A stretch of 64,000 nucleotides of DNA, from positions 1,922,001-1,986,000 of the forward strand of contig NZ_JACYFK010000001.1 of assembly GCF_014855515.1 (NCBI RefSeq). Direction: 5' to 3'. Below the pieces are notes generated by a model that worked only from the letters and a program-made list of their open reading frames with translations, was not told the origin of the DNA and made no database searches. Numbering within the stretch: the stretch's first letter is position 1; every line of letters starts with the position of its first letter. This DNA is from Euzebyella marina (lineage in GTDB: Bacteria > Bacteroidota > Bacteroidia > Flavobacteriales > Flavobacteriaceae). Both the position numbers and the translations under genes were made by a program. Of the stretch, positions 1-8,865 are shown in pieces.

Positions 1-6
1 ATTTAA
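1..6 (+). CDS. possible 3' end of rplP (L16), last sense codon and stop
   Basis: The window opens with ATT TAA directly ahead of rpmC. In ribosomal operons rplP normally precedes rpmC, so this TAA is probably the rplP stop codon. This is an inference from gene order; six bases cannot prove the frame. Confidence 0.35.
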   Translation: M

Positions 7-14
7 GGTGTATC

Positions 15-206
15 ATGAAAAATAAAGAAATTAAAGAACTGTCTGTCGAAGAGCTAAAAGAAAAGCTTGCCGAGTATAAGAAACAACATGCAGACCTTAA
101 AATGGCACATTTTGTTACACCGTTAGAAAATCCTCTTCAAATAAGAACAGCTAGAAGAACGGTGGCTAGATTGGCAACGGAATTAACTAATAGGGAAAAC
201 CAATAA
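15..206 (+). CDS. rpmC: 50S ribosomal protein L29 (uL29)
   Basis: A 63-residue helical-hairpin protein of the large subunit, located near the exit-tunnel rim and the signal-recognition-particle docking site. The start [10 protein letters not shown] and the C-terminal pattern [11 protein letters not shown] match the family, and the length is normal. It is the first complete gene of the spc-type stretch, 13 bases before rpsQ, and must be co-transcribed with upstream genes outside the window. Confidence 0.97.
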   Translation: MKNKEIKELSVEELKEKLAEYKKQHADLKMAHFVTPLENPLQIRTARRTVARLATELTNRENQ

Positions 207-219
207 TTGGTTCTGCTTT

Positions 220-480
220 ATGGAAGAAAAAAGAAACTTAAGAAAAGAGAGAATCGGGGTGGTAACCAGTAACAAAATGGAGAAATCCATTGTTGTTTCA
301 GAGGTGAAGCGAGTAAAGCACCCTATGTACGGTAAATTCGTATTGAAGACCAAGAAGTATGTGGCTCATGACGAGAAGAATGACTGCAACGAAGGTGATA
401 CCGTTAAGATTATGGAGACCCGTCCGTTGAGTAAGACTAAGTGTTGGAGATTAGTAGAAATCTTAGAAAGAGCTAAATAA
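220..480 (+). CDS. rpsQ: 30S ribosomal protein S17 (uS17)
   Basis: An 86-residue primary 16S rRNA-binding protein with an OB fold. The diagnostic stretch [14 protein letters not shown] near residues 13-26 and the [14 protein letters not shown] motif near the C terminus are both present. It follows rpmC by 13 bases and precedes rplN by 2 bases, the usual order L29-S17-L14. Confidence 0.97.
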   Translation: MEEKRNLRKERIGVVTSNKMEKSIVVSEVKRVKHPMYGKFVLKTKKYVAHDEKNDCNEGDTVKIMETRPLSKTKCWRLVEILERAK

Positions 481-482
481 TT

Positions 483-851
483 ATGTTACAGCAAGAATCA
501 AGATTAAAGGTAGCAGACAATACCGGTGCCAAAGAGGTTTTGACCATTAGGGTGCTTGGTGGTACCAAAAGAAGATATGCTTCTGTAGGTGATAAGATTG
601 TTGTTGCCGTTAAAGAGGCTACACCGAATGGTGGTATTAAGAAAGGTGCTGTTTCTACAGCGGTAGTTGTAAGAACTAAAAAAGAGGTAAGAAGGCCTGA
701 TGGTTCGTACATCCGTTTCGACGACAACGCTTGTGTATTATTGAACCCAAGTGGGGAGATGAGAGGTACGCGTGTGTTCGGTCCTGTTGCAAGAGAATTG
801 CGTGACAAGCAGTTTATGAAAATTGTTTCATTGGCCCCTGAGGTACTTTAA
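483..851 (+). CDS. rplN: 50S ribosomal protein L14 (uL14)
   Basis: A 122-residue protein of the subunit interface that contacts 16S rRNA and is the docking site of the silencing factor RsfS. It begins [18 protein letters not shown] and ends [10 protein letters not shown], both hallmarks of the family, at the standard length. A 111-residue open frame on the opposite strand over the same bases is a coding shadow. Confidence 0.98.
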   Translation: MLQQESRLKVADNTGAKEVLTIRVLGGTKRRYASVGDKIVVAVKEATPNGGIKKGAVSTAVVVRTKKEVRRPDGSYIRFDDNACVLLNPSGEMRGTRVFGPVARELRDKQFMKIVSLAPEVL

Positions 852-862
852 TATAGTAGATC

Positions 863-1177
863 ATGATAAAGTTGAAAATAAAAACAGGAGATACGGTTCG
901 AATCGTTGCCGGAGACCATAAAGGTACCGAAGGTAAAGTAATGTCCGTAGACCGTGAAAAGAATAAAGCTATCGTTGAGGGTGCTAATTTGGTTTCTAAA
1001 CATCAGAAGCCTAGCGCACAGAATCCTCAGGGTGGTATCGTAAAGAAAGAGGCTCCTATTCATATTTCTAATCTGGCTTTGATCGATGCGAAGACAGGTG
1101 AGACTACGAGGGTAGGATACGAAGAAAGGGACGGAAAGAAAGTACGTTTTTCCAAGAAATCCAATGAAGTAATATAG
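863..1177 (+). CDS. rplX: 50S ribosomal protein L24 (uL24)
   Basis: A 104-residue assembly-initiator protein with an N-terminal KOW motif, visible as [20 protein letters not shown] at residues 7-26. The [10 protein letters not shown] segment is the usual L24 signature. It lies in the standard position between rplN (11 bases upstream) and rplE (2 bases downstream). Confidence 0.97.
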   Translation: MIKLKIKTGDTVRIVAGDHKGTEGKVMSVDREKNKAIVEGANLVSKHQKPSAQNPQGGIVKKEAPIHISNLALIDAKTGETTRVGYEERDGKKVRFSKKSNEVI

Positions 1178-1179
1178 TT

Positions 1180-1731
1180 ATGGCTTACGTTTCAAGATTA
1201 AAAACGGAATATAAGGAGCGTATCGTTAATGCGCTCAAAGAAGAGTTCGGTTACAACAATATTATGGAGGTACCGAAGCTTCAGAAAATTGTCGTAAGTA
1301 GAGGTGTTGGAGCTGCTGTGGCAGACAAAAAGTTAATTGACCATGCGGTTGATGAACTTACAACTATTACTGGGCAAAAAGCTGTAGCGACGATGTCTAA
1401 GAAAGATGTTGCTACCTTTAAATTGCGTAAAGGTATGCCAATTGGCGCTAAAGTAACCTTGAGAGGTGAGAGAATGTACGAATTTTTAGATCGTTTGATT
1501 ACTTATGCATTGCCTCGCGTAAGAGATTTTCAAGGTATACGGGCTACAGGTTTTGATGGTCGTGGTAATTATAGCTTGGGTGTTACTGAGCAAATTATTT
1601 TCCCTGAAATCAATATTGATAGAATTAATAGAATTAACGGAATGGATATTACTTTCGTTACTTCTGCCCAAACCGATAAAGAAGCGAAGTCTCTATTAAC
1701 TGAATTAGGATTACCTTTTAAAAAGAACTAG
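1180..1731 (+). CDS. rplE: 50S ribosomal protein L5 (uL5)
   Basis: A 183-residue protein that binds 5S rRNA and contacts P-site tRNA in the central protuberance. The [21 protein letters not shown] segment and the C-terminal [15 protein letters not shown] segment are characteristic, and the length matches the family. The stop codon is one base before the rpsN start, so translation of the two is probably coupled. Confidence 0.98.
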   Translation: MAYVSRLKTEYKERIVNALKEEFGYNNIMEVPKLQKIVVSRGVGAAVADKKLIDHAVDELTTITGQKAVATMSKKDVATFKLRKGMPIGAKVTLRGERMYEFLDRLITYALPRVRDFQGIRATGFDGRGNYSLGVTEQIIFPEINIDRINRINGMDITFVTSAQTDKEAKSLLTELGLPFKKN

Positions 1732-1732
1732 A

Positions 1733-2002
1733 ATGGCTAAAGAATCAATGAAAGCGCGTGAGCGCAAAAGGGCAAAAACAGTTGCTAAATATGCTGAAAA
1801 GCGTAAGGCTTTAAAGGAAGCCGGTGATTACGAAGCATTGCAAAAGTTGCCAAGAAATGCTTCTCCCGTTCGTATGCATAATAGATGCAAGTTGACAGGT
1901 AGGCCAAAGGGGTATATGAGAACATTCGGTATCTCTAGGGTTATGTTCAGGGAAATGGCTAACCAAGGTCTTATTCCCGGAGTTAAAAAGGCAAGCTGGT
2001 AA
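1733..2002 (+). CDS. rpsN: 30S ribosomal protein S14, long zinc-free form (uS14)
   Basis: An 89-residue S14 of the long form. The diagnostic [16 protein letters not shown] motif is present, but the paired CxxC motifs of the 61-residue zinc-binding form are absent; only one Cys remains. It follows rplE by one base. The 60-base gap after it, before rpsH, contains an inverted repeat described separately. Confidence 0.97.
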   Translation: MAKESMKARERKRAKTVAKYAEKRKALKEAGDYEALQKLPRNASPVRMHNRCKLTGRPKGYMRTFGISRVMFREMANQGLIPGVKKASW

Positions 2003-2009
2003 AAGAGTT

Positions 2010-2047
2010 TAACTGGTTTCAGGTTCGCAATAAAGCGAAAACCGTTA
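2010..2047 (+). promoter_or_regulatory. inverted repeat in the rpsN-rpsH gap, candidate RNA element
   Basis: TAAC at 2010-2013 pairs with GTTA at 2044-2047, and GGTTTC at 2015-2020 pairs with G-AAACC at 2037-2043 with one bulged A. An alternative inner pairing of TTCGC with GCGAA around an AATAAA loop also exists. It lies immediately upstream of rpsH. S8 is a known autoregulator of the spc operon in Escherichia coli, so a regulatory role is possible, but this is inference from position and pairing only. Confidence 0.35.
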
Positions 2048-2062
2048 CCAAATTATATAGAA

Positions 2063-2461
2063 ATGGTCACAGATACTATTGCAGATTATCTAACTAGAGT
2101 TAGAAATGCCAGCAGGGCTGGTCACAGAGTGGTGGAGATTCCATCGTCTAAAGTAAAAAGAGAAATAACTAAGATATTGTTCGATCAGGGCTATATTTTA
2201 AGTTATAAGTTTGAAGAGGATAAATTTCAGGGTACTATTAAAATCGCCTTGAAATATGACAAGGAGACCAAAGAGCCTGTTATCAGAAAAATTCAAAGGG
2301 TAAGTAAGCCAGGTTTACGTAAGTATACCGGTGCCGATACCTTGCCAAGGGTTTTGAATGGTTTGGGTATAGCTATAGTCTCTACTTCTCACGGAGTGAT
2401 GACCAGTAAGCAGGCCAAGAACGAGAATGTAGGTGGTGAGGTACTTTGCTACGTATATTAA
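2063..2461 (+). CDS. rpsH: 30S ribosomal protein S8 (uS8)
   Basis: A 132-residue primary binder of the 16S central domain. The start TDTIADYLTRVRNA and the C-terminal GIAIVSTSHGVMT and GGEVLCYVY segments are diagnostic. The ATG at 2063 gives the standard length. It is preceded by the longest gap of the spc half of the operon (60 bases), which contains a hairpin-forming repeat. Confidence 0.98.
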   Translation: MVTDTIADYLTRVRNASRAGHRVVEIPSSKVKREITKILFDQGYILSYKFEEDKFQGTIKIALKYDKETKEPVIRKIQRVSKPGLRKYTGADTLPRVLNGLGIAIVSTSHGVMTSKQAKNENVGGEVLCYVY

Positions 2462-2483
2462 TAAGGAATAAAGTATTTAAGAC

Positions 2484-3026
2484 ATGTCAAGAATAGGTAA
2501 TAATCCGATAGTGATTCCTGAGGGAGTGACAGTTGATATAAAAGGAAACGAGGTCGTCGTTAAAGGGAAATTAGGAGAGCTTACTCAAGATTTTTCTTCA
2601 GTCGATATCAAGGTTGAAGATGGTCAGGTAGTAGTGGAAAGACCTTCAGACTTAAAAGATCATAAAGCAAAGCACGGTCTGTATCGCGCATTGATCAATA
2701 ACATGATCAAAGGTGTGTCGATTGGGTGGACCAAACAGCTGGAGTTAGTTGGTGTGGGTTATCGTGCCAGTAACCAAGGTCAGAAGCTTGATTTGGCTTT
2801 AGGGTTTTCTCACAACATTGTGTTAGACCTAGCTCCTGAAATCAAGGTAGAGACTACTTCGGAAAAAGGTAAGAACCCTATAGTTAAATTGACATCTCAC
2901 GACAAGCAATTGGTAGGTCAGATAGCAGCCAAGATACGATCATTTCGTAAGCCAGAGCCTTACAAAGGAAAAGGTATCAAGTTCGTGGGCGAGCAATTAC
3001 GTAGAAAAGCAGGTAAATCAGCTTAA
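2484..3026 (+). CDS. rplF: 50S ribosomal protein L6 (uL6)
   Basis: A 180-residue protein with two related folds, near the sarcin-ricin loop. It starts MSRIGNNPIVIPEGV and ends with the family signature PEPYKGKGIKF and a basic tail. Spacing to rpsH and rplR is 22 and 9 bases. The length is normal. Confidence 0.98.
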   Translation: MSRIGNNPIVIPEGVTVDIKGNEVVVKGKLGELTQDFSSVDIKVEDGQVVVERPSDLKDHKAKHGLYRALINNMIKGVSIGWTKQLELVGVGYRASNQGQKLDLALGFSHNIVLDLAPEIKVETTSEKGKNPIVKLTSHDKQLVGQIAAKIRSFRKPEPYKGKGIKFVGEQLRRKAGKSA

Positions 3027-3035
3027 TAGTATATC

Positions 3036-3392
3036 ATGGCATTATCAAAGAGCGAAAGAAAACAAAGAATACGTAGAAGAATCAGAAAAGTTTCTTCAGG
3101 TACTGCAGAGAGACCAAGACTTTCTGTATTTAGAAGTAACAGTGCCATCTATGCACAGGTTATAGATGATAACGAAGGAAAAACCCTTTTGTCTGTTTCT
3201 TCTAGAGATAAACAATTTGCCGATGCTAAAGGCACCAAAACTGAAATAGCTACTGAGGTAGGTAAGACGGTTGCCGAGAAATGCAAAGAGGCAGGTATAG
3301 AGAAAGTTGCTTTTGATAGGGGCGGAAACCTTTATCATGGTAGAGTTAAAGCATTGGCTGAAGGGGCCCGTGAAGCAGGACTAAATTTTTAA
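3036..3392 (+). CDS. rplR: 50S ribosomal protein L18 (uL18)
   Basis: A 118-residue 5S rRNA-binding protein. The [19 protein letters not shown] motif and the C-terminal [21 protein letters not shown] motif are canonical. The basic N-terminal arm [14 protein letters not shown] is expected for rRNA contact. Confidence 0.98.
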   Translation: MALSKSERKQRIRRRIRKVSSGTAERPRLSVFRSNSAIYAQVIDDNEGKTLLSVSSRDKQFADAKGTKTEIATEVGKTVAEKCKEAGIEKVAFDRGGNLYHGRVKALAEGAREAGLNF

Positions 3393-3400
3393 ATAATACT

Positions 3401-3925
3401 ATGTACCAGAAATACAAAAACGTAGAGACTGTTAAACCTGGCGGTTTAGATTTAAAAGATAGATTGGTAGGTATTCAGCGTGTTACCAAAGTGACCAAAG
3501 GTGGTAGAGCTTTTGGATTTTCGGCCATAGTTGTTGTTGGTGACGAGAATGGTGTTGTCGGTAGCGGTTTGGGTAAATCTAAAGAAGTTGCTACAGCTAT
3601 TGCCAAGGCAATCGAAGATGCAAAGAAGAACCTTATTCGTATACCATTGAACAAAGGTACGCTTCCACACGAGCAAAAAGGTAAATATGGTGGTGCAAGA
3701 GTATATATTCAACCAGCATCTCATGGTACCGGGGTTATTGCCGGTGGTGCCGTTCGTGCGGTATTGGAGTCTGTTGGAGTTCAAGACGTACTTTCAAAAT
3801 CACAAGGATCGTCGAACCCTCATAACGTAGTTAAGGCTACTTTCGATGCATTATTGCAACTTAGGGATGCTGGTACCGTAGCTAAGCAAAGAGGTGTTTC
3901 CCTAGACAAAGTCTTTAAAGGATAA
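3401..3925 (+). CDS. rpsE: 30S ribosomal protein S5 (uS5)
   Basis: A 174-residue decoding-fidelity protein. The N-terminal double-stranded-RNA-binding-like domain contains [16 protein letters not shown] and [20 protein letters not shown], and the C-terminal part has [15 protein letters not shown] and [16 protein letters not shown]. All are family signatures. It lies 8 bases after rplR and 11 before rpmD. Confidence 0.98.
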   Translation: MYQKYKNVETVKPGGLDLKDRLVGIQRVTKVTKGGRAFGFSAIVVVGDENGVVGSGLGKSKEVATAIAKAIEDAKKNLIRIPLNKGTLPHEQKGKYGGARVYIQPASHGTGVIAGGAVRAVLESVGVQDVLSKSQGSSNPHNVVKATFDALLQLRDAGTVAKQRGVSLDKVFKG

Positions 3926-3936
3926 TATACAATACG

Positions 3937-4119
3937 ATGGCTAAGAAATTACAGGTTAAGCAGCTAAAGAGCAGTATCAAGAGACCTCAAAACCAGAAAA
4001 GAACTCTTGAGGCCTTAGGTCTTAAGAAAATAGGTCAGGTTGTGGAGCATGAAGCTACCCCCAACATTCTTGGTATGATAGATAAAGTTAAACATTTGGT
4101 TTCTACACAAGAAGCCTAA
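3937..4119 (+). CDS. rpmD: 50S ribosomal protein L30 (uL30)
   Basis: A 60-residue protein with the LKSSIKRPQNQKRTLEALGL segment typical of bacterial L30 and the closing IDKVKHLV motif. Size and position between rpsE and rplO are standard. Confidence 0.97.
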   Translation: MAKKLQVKQLKSSIKRPQNQKRTLEALGLKKIGQVVEHEATPNILGMIDKVKHLVSTQEA

Positions 4120-4133
4120 TATAGAAGATAATA

Positions 4134-4586
4134 ATGGATTTAAGCAATCTTAAACCAGCGGAAGGTTCAACAGGTAAAGCGGGTAAAAGAGTCGGTAGAG
4201 GACAAGGTTCTGGAAAAGGCGGAACCGCTACCCGTGGTCACAAAGGGGCAAAATCTAGATCTGGTTATTCTAAGAAAATCGGTTTCGAAGGTGGTCAAAT
4301 GCCTTTGCAGCGTCGTGTTCCAAAATTCGGTTTCACGAACATCAACCGTGTAGAATACAAAGGTATCAACTTGAGTAAGTTGCAAGAGCTTGTCGATAAT
4401 AAGATTATCAAAGACGAGGTTACCGTAGATACTTTAGTTGAAAATGGTTTGGCTAAAAGAAGCGAGCTAATAAAAATATTGGGCGGTGGGGAACTTAAGT
4501 CTTCCCTTAAAGTTTCCGTGCATAAATTTACGGCTAGTGCCAAAGCGGCCATAGAAGCTGCTGGCGGAGAAGCAATAAATTTATAA
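4134..4586 (+). CDS. rplO: 50S ribosomal protein L15 (uL15)
   Basis: A 150-residue protein with the Gly-rich N-terminal extension (KRVGRGQGSGKGGTATRGHKG) that threads into 23S rRNA, followed by GFEGGQMPLQRRVPKFGF. These are family signatures. It precedes secY by 12 bases, as in most bacteria. Confidence 0.98.
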   Translation: MDLSNLKPAEGSTGKAGKRVGRGQGSGKGGTATRGHKGAKSRSGYSKKIGFEGGQMPLQRRVPKFGFTNINRVEYKGINLSKLQELVDNKIIKDEVTVDTLVENGLAKRSELIKILGGGELKSSLKVSVHKFTASAKAAIEAAGGEAINL

Positions 4587-4598
4587 GCATACCCTACT

Positions 4599-5942
4599 AT
4601 GAAGAAATTTTTCGAGACCATATCCAACATCTGGAAGATTGAAGAACTAAGAAACCGCATATTGGTAACACTTAGTTTGCTTTTGGTGTACCGTTTTGGT
4701 TGCCAGATTGTTCTTCCGGGTATCGATTCAACACAATTGGCTGCATTGGCCTCAGGTACCGATCAAGGTATCTTTGGGTTATTGAATGCTTTTACCGGAG
4801 GTGCTTTTGCAAATGCTTCGGTTTTTGCGTTGGGTATCATGCCATATATCTCTGCATCGATTGTGGTGCAGTTGATGAGTATCGCCATTCCATATTTGCA
4901 AAAGTTGGATAAGGAGGGTGAAAGTGGTAGAAAAACAAAAAATCAGATTACCCGTTGGTTAACGATTGGTATCTGTGTTGTTCAGGCTCCGGCTTATCTA
5001 TACGGTCTTGAAGCCTTTGGTGTACAGGATAGTGCCTTCTTATTGGGTAAAGGACTTGATTTTATGATTCCTGCCGTTGTGATTTTGGTGACGGGCTGTG
5101 TGTTTGCAATGTGGTTAGGTGAAAAAATTACTGATAAAGGTATCGGTAATGGTATTTCACTTTTGATTATGATTGGTATTATTGCAACAATGCCTCAGTC
5201 GTTCGTTCAAGAGTTTTACTCTAGAACAACCAACAACACAGGTGGTTTGATGTTCATTTTAATTGAAATCATTCTTTGGTTCTTGGTTATTCTTGCAAGT
5301 GTTCTTTTGGTAATGGCTACGCGTCAGATACCAGTTCAATATGCAAGAAGAACTGCTTCTGGTGGGTATGAGAAGAATATAATGGGTTCGCGTCAGTACA
5401 TTCCGCTAAAGTTGAATGCTTCTGGTGTAATGCCGATTATATTTGCCCAGGCAATTATGTTCGCTCCAAGCTTAATTGGTAAGACATTTAATGATACTGC
5501 GGCAGGGCAATGGATGGAAGTTCAGTTCCAAGATATTTTTGGTCTGGCATACAATGTTCTTTTTGCCGTATTGATTATCATATTTACTTACTTCTATACC
5601 GCCATTACGGTACCAACGAATAAGATGGCCGATGACTTGAAAAGAAGTGGAGGTTTTATTCCGGGTATTAGACCTGGAAAAGAAACGGGAGATTTTTTGG
5701 ATAAGGTTATGTCTTTAATAACTTTGCCGGGTTCTATCTTTTTGGCCTTATTGGCAGTTTTGCCAGCTTTGGTCGTAAAGTTGATGGACCTTCAGGCCAA
5801 TTGGGCCCTGTTTTATGGTGGAACTTCACTTTTGATTATGGTCGGTGTTGCCATCGATACAGTTCAGCAAGTGAACGCGTATCTATTGAACAGGCATTAT
5901 GATGGTTTGATGAAAACCGGTAAAAACAGAAAAGTAGCATAA
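4599..5942 (+). CDS. secY: preprotein translocase channel subunit SecY
   Basis: The 447-residue pore subunit of the SecYEG channel in the inner membrane. About ten hydrophobic segments are visible. The plug region contains [18 protein letters not shown], the family signature [15 protein letters not shown] is in the middle, and the cytoplasmic loop [21 protein letters not shown] carries the conserved basic residues. It sits between rplO and infA with no adk or map gene, an order usual in flavobacteria. Confidence 0.98.
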   Translation: MKKFFETISNIWKIEELRNRILVTLSLLLVYRFGCQIVLPGIDSTQLAALASGTDQGIFGLLNAFTGGAFANASVFALGIMPYISASIVVQLMSIAIPYLQKLDKEGESGRKTKNQITRWLTIGICVVQAPAYLYGLEAFGVQDSAFLLGKGLDFMIPAVVILVTGCVFAMWLGEKITDKGIGNGISLLIMIGIIATMPQSFVQEFYSRTTNNTGGLMFILIEIILWFLVILASVLLVMATRQIPVQYARRTASGGYEKNIMGSRQYIPLKLNASGVMPIIFAQAIMFAPSLIGKTFNDTAAGQWMEVQFQDIFGLAYNVLFAVLIIIFTYFYTAITVPTNKMADDLKRSGGFIPGIRPGKETGDFLDKVMSLITLPGSIFLALLAVLPALVVKLMDLQANWALFYGGTSLLIMVGVAIDTVQQVNAYLLNRHYDGLMKTGKNRKVA

Positions 5943-5944
5943 GT

Positions 5945-6160
5945 ATGGCTAAACAAGCTGCAATAGAACAAGACGGATCTATAATTGAAGCATTGTCAAA
6001 TGCAATGTTTCGTGTTGAATTGGAAAACGGGCATGTAGTTACTGCTCACATTTCCGGTAAGATGCGTATGCATTATATAAAATTGCTTCCAGGTGATAAG
6101 GTTAAGTTAGAAATGAGCCCTTATGACCTGACCAAGGCTAGAATTACTTATAGGTATTAA
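5945..6160 (+). CDS. infA: translation initiation factor IF-1
   Basis: A 71-residue OB-fold protein that occupies the ribosomal A site during initiation. The motifs [20 protein letters not shown] and [15 protein letters not shown] are canonical. It starts 2 bases after secY ends and is followed 20 bases later by rpmJ. Confidence 0.98.
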   Translation: MAKQAAIEQDGSIIEALSNAMFRVELENGHVVTAHISGKMRMHYIKLLPGDKVKLEMSPYDLTKARITYRY

Positions 6161-6180
6161 TAAGAGAGAAAGATAGCGAG

Positions 6181-6297
6181 ATGAAAGTTAGAGCATCAGT
6201 TAAAAAAAGAAGTGCCGACTGCAAAATTGTACGCAGAAAGGGCAGGTTGTATGTAATCAACAAGAAGAATCCTAGATTTAAACAAAGACAAGGATAA
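6181..6297 (+). CDS. rpmJ: 50S ribosomal protein L36, zinc-ligand-free form (bL36)
   Basis: A 38-residue protein that starts [17 protein letters not shown] and ends NPRFKQRQG, the unmistakable ends of L36. Zinc-binding L36 carries Cys at about positions 11, 14 and 27 and His at 33. Here those positions read Ser, Cys, Asn and Phe, so the zinc site is lost. It lies 20 bases after infA, and its stop codon is 2 bases before the rpsM start. Confidence 0.96.
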   Translation: MKVRASVKKRSADCKIVRRKGRLYVINKKNPRFKQRQG

Positions 6298-6299
6298 TT

Positions 6300-6674
6300 A
6301 TGGCAAGAATTGCGGGTATAGACATACCAAAACAAAAGAGAGGTGTAATTGCCTTGACCTACATTTACGGTATTGGAACAAGTAGGGCTAAAGAAATTTT
6401 GGAAAAAGCCAATGTGAGTGAAGACGCAAAGGTATCTGATTGGAATGATGATGAGATAGGCCGTATTAGAGAGGCTGTATCAGGTTATACCATTGAAGGT
6501 GAGCTTCGTTCAGAAACGCAGTTGAACATTAAGCGTTTAATGGATATTGGTTGTTACCGTGGTATTCGTCATAGAGCTGGTCTTCCACTTCGCGGTCAAC
6601 GTACCAAGAACAATTCTAGAACCAGAAAAGGAAAAAGAAAAACGGTTGCTAACAAGAAAAAGGCAACTAAATAA
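6300..6674 (+). CDS. rpsM: 30S ribosomal protein S13 (uS13)
   Basis: A 124-residue protein of the 30S head that contacts the P-site t[25 protein letters not shown] at the N terminus and the tail [16 protein letters not shown] are characteristic. It opens the alpha-operon part (rpsM-rpsK-rpsD-rpoA-rplQ). Confidence 0.98.
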   Translation: MARIAGIDIPKQKRGVIALTYIYGIGTSRAKEILEKANVSEDAKVSDWNDDEIGRIREAVSGYTIEGELRSETQLNIKRLMDIGCYRGIRHRAGLPLRGQRTKNNSRTRKGKRKTVANKKKATK

Positions 6675-6687
6675 TAAGTAGGTTATT

Positions 6688-7092
6688 ATGGCAAAGGCAA
6701 CTTCAAAAGCAGGTGCAAAAGCGGCTAAAAAACGTAAAGTAATCGTTGACTCAGTGGGTGAGGCCCACGTGACCGCCTCTTTCAATAATATCATTATTTC
6801 GCTTACCAATAAAAAAGGAGACGTAATTTCTTGGTCTTCTGCAGGTAAGATGGGTTTTAGGGGATCAAAAAAGAATACTCCCTACGCGGCTCAAGTAGCA
6901 GCTGAAGAATGTGCTAAAACTGCACACGAAGCCGGTCTTAGAAAGGTGAAAGTTTATGTTAAGGGGCCTGGTAACGGTAGAGAGTCTGCTATTCGTGCCG
7001 TACACAACTCTGGTATCGAAGTAACAGAAATCATTGATGTTACTCCAATGCCGCACAATGGTTGTAGACCACCAAAAAGAAGAAGAGTTTAA
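6688..7092 (+). CDS. rpsK: 30S ribosomal protein S11 (uS11)
   Basis: A 134-residue platform protein. The segments [30 protein letters not shown] and the C-terminal [18 protein letters not shown] are diagnostic. It lies 13 bases after rpsM. The 95-base gap that follows, before rpsD, is the widest in the operon and holds a strong inverted repeat. Confidence 0.98.
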   Translation: MAKATSKAGAKAAKKRKVIVDSVGEAHVTASFNNIIISLTNKKGDVISWSSAGKMGFRGSKKNTPYAAQVAAEECAKTAHEAGLRKVKVYVKGPGNGRESAIRAVHNSGIEVTEIIDVTPMPHNGCRPPKRRRV

Positions 7093-7119
7093 TTCGTTTT
7101 ATTCACTATAAATTTCACG

Positions 7120-7174
7120 GGAAGTGTAGTTAACGATTATCGAAGGATAAGCCTTAATTCATAATCACACTTCC
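7120..7174 (+). promoter_or_regulatory. candidate uS4 leader RNA upstream of rpsD
   Basis: GGAAGTGT (7120-7127) pairs with ACACTTCC (7167-7174). GATTAT (7135-7140) pairs with ATAATC (7161-7166), which directly adjoins the outer right arm, so the left strand carries a 7-base bulge AGTTAAC. Inside, AAGG (7143-7146) pairs with CCTT (7152-7155) around loop ATAAG. The element ends 13 bases before the rpsD start codon. S4 is a known autoregulator of its operon, so a uS4-binding leader is the natural reading, but the function is inferred. Confidence 0.6.
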
Positions 7175-7187
7175 AAATTAAAAGAAA

Positions 7188-7793
7188 ATGGCAAGATATA
7201 CAGGACCTAAAAGTAAAATCGCCCGTAAGTTCGGCGAAGCTATCTTCGGAGACGATAAGTCATTCGAAAAGAAGAATTACCCTCCAGGACAACACGGAAA
7301 CAACAGACGCCGAGGTAAAAAATCGGAGTATGCCGTTCAATTAATGGAGAAACAAAAAGCTAAGTATACCTACGGTATTTTAGAAAAGCAGTTTAGAAAC
7401 ATTTTCGCCAACGCCAAAAGAAAAGAAGGTGTTACCGGTGAAATTTTACTACAACTTTGCGAATGCAGGTTGGATAACGTTGTTTACCGCATGGGTATCG
7501 CTCCTTCAAGAAGAGGTGCTAGACAACTTGTGTCGCACAGACATATTACTGTAAACGGAGAGTTGGTCAATATTCCTTCATATACCTTGAAAGCAGGTGA
7601 TGTAGTTGGTGTTCGTGAAAAATCAAAGTCACTTCAGGTGATCGGCGATTCATTAGACGCCCAAAGCAATGTTTATGAGTGGATTACCTGGAACTCTGAA
7701 AAGAAAGAAGGTACTTTTGTTTCAGTACCTGAGAGAATCCAAATTCCAGAGAATATCAAAGAACAATTAATAGTTGAGCTTTACTCTAAATAA
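7188..7793 (+). CDS. rpsD: 30S ribosomal protein S4 (uS4)
   Basis: A 201-residue primary assembly protein and, in several bacteria, the repressor of its own operon. The N-terminal region lacks the zinc Cys motif found in some S4 proteins. The [10 protein letters not shown] and [25 protein letters not shown] segments form the S4 RNA-binding domain. The ATG at 7188 gives normal length. The structured gap directly upstream supports feedback control at this point in the operon. Confidence 0.98.
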   Translation: MARYTGPKSKIARKFGEAIFGDDKSFEKKNYPPGQHGNNRRRGKKSEYAVQLMEKQKAKYTYGILEKQFRNIFANAKRKEGVTGEILLQLCECRLDNVVYRMGIAPSRRGARQLVSHRHITVNGELVNIPSYTLKAGDVVGVREKSKSLQVIGDSLDAQSNVYEWITWNSEKKEGTFVSVPERIQIPENIKEQLIVELYSK

Positions 7794-7811
7794 CATAGAA
7801 CACTAATTCAC

Positions 7812-8804
7812 ATGGCATTATTTAATTTCCAGAAACCTGATAAAGTTATAATGATCGATTCCTCGGATTTCGAAGGTAAGTTCGAATTCCGTCCATTGGA
7901 ACCTGGTTATGGATTGACTGTCGGGAACGCACTAAGAAGAGTATTGCTTTCTTCTTTGGAAGGTCATGCAATTACATCCGTCAGAATCGATGGTGTCGAG
8001 CATGAGTTTTCCGTGATTTCGGGTGTTGTTGAAGACGTTACCGAAATCATCCTGAATCTTAAACAAGTAAGGTTCAAAAAGCAAATAGACGATTCAGAAG
8101 CTGAAGTAGTTTCTATATCTGTTAGCGGTAAAGAACAATTGACCGCTGGTGATTTTCAGAAATTCATTTCTGGATACCAAGTGTTGAACCCAGATTTGGT
8201 AATCTGCAACATGGATCCAAAAGTGAGTATAAATATGGAGATTGTTATCGACAAAGGTCGTGGCTATGTTCCAGCTGAAGAGAATAAGAAGTCGAACGCA
8301 GCACTAGGTAGTATTGCAATCGACTCTATCTTTACTCCTATCAAGAACGTAAAGTATAGCATTGAAAACTTTCGTGTAGAGCAGAAGACGGACTATGAAA
8401 AATTGGTTTTCGAAATCGTGACCGATGGATCGATTCATCCTAAAGATGCACTTACAGAAGGAGCCAAAGTTTTGATACACCACTTTATGTTGTTCTCTGA
8501 TGAGAGAATTACATTAGAGGCTGATGAGATTGCTCAAACTGAAACATATGATGAAGAATCTTTGCATATGCGTCAGTTGTTGAAAACTAAATTGGTAGAT
8601 ATGGATCTTTCAGTTCGTGCCTTGAATTGTTTGAAGGCGGCTGAAGTAGATACATTAGGTGATTTGGTTTCGTTCAATAAAAACGATTTGATGAAATTCA
8701 GAAACTTCGGTAAAAAATCATTGACCGAATTAGAAGAATTGGTAATCAATAAAGGTCTAAGTTTTGGAATGGACCTTTCAAAATATAAGTTAGATAAAGA
8801 TTAA
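7812..8804 (+). CDS. rpoA: DNA-directed RNA polymerase subunit alpha
   Basis: A 330-residue subunit that forms the dimer on which RNA polymerase assembles. The N-terminal domain has [23 protein letters not shown], and the C-terminal domain, which contacts upstream DNA and activators, has [20 protein letters not shown] and [12 protein letters not shown]. The length is normal. It lies between rpsD (18 bases) and rplQ (61 bases, containing an inverted repeat). Confidence 0.98.
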   Translation: MALFNFQKPDKVIMIDSSDFEGKFEFRPLEPGYGLTVGNALRRVLLSSLEGHAITSVRIDGVEHEFSVISGVVEDVTEIILNLKQVRFKKQIDDSEAEVVSISVSGKEQLTAGDFQKFISGYQVLNPDLVICNMDPKVSINMEIVIDKGRGYVPAEENKKSNAALGSIAIDSIFTPIKNVKYSIENFRVEQKTDYEKLVFEIVTDGSIHPKDALTEGAKVLIHHFMLFSDERITLEADEIAQTETYDEESLHMRQLLKTKLVDMDLSVRALNCLKAAEVDTLGDLVSFNKNDLMKFRNFGKKSLTELEELVINKGLSFGMDLSKYKLDKD

Positions 8805-8807
8805 TCG

Positions 8808-8851
8808 ATATTTCTTACAGGATAGGGATACACCCTCAGTTGGAGAAATAT
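8808..8851 (+). promoter_or_regulatory. inverted repeat in the rpoA-rplQ gap, candidate RNA element
   Basis: ATATTTCT (8808-8815) is the perfect complement of AGAAATAT (8844-8851), and inside lies AGGG (8824-8827) paired with CCCT (8833-8836) around loop ATACA. There is no T-run, so it is not a terminator. It fills most of the 61-base gap before rplQ. A role in L17 expression or mRNA processing is possible but inferred. Confidence 0.4.
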
Positions 8852-8865
8852 AATAGACAAGAGAA

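Noticed and set aside
473-808. 111-residue open frame on the minus strand
   Set aside because: It lies wholly opposite rplN, whose protein sequence is certain. The antisense product is Thr/Leu/Ser-rich with no recognisable motif, as expected of a mirror of a conserved gene.
4295-4660. 121-residue minus-strand frame over the rplO-secY junction
   Set aside because: It is antisense to two core genes, has no promoter signal and has a shadow-like composition.
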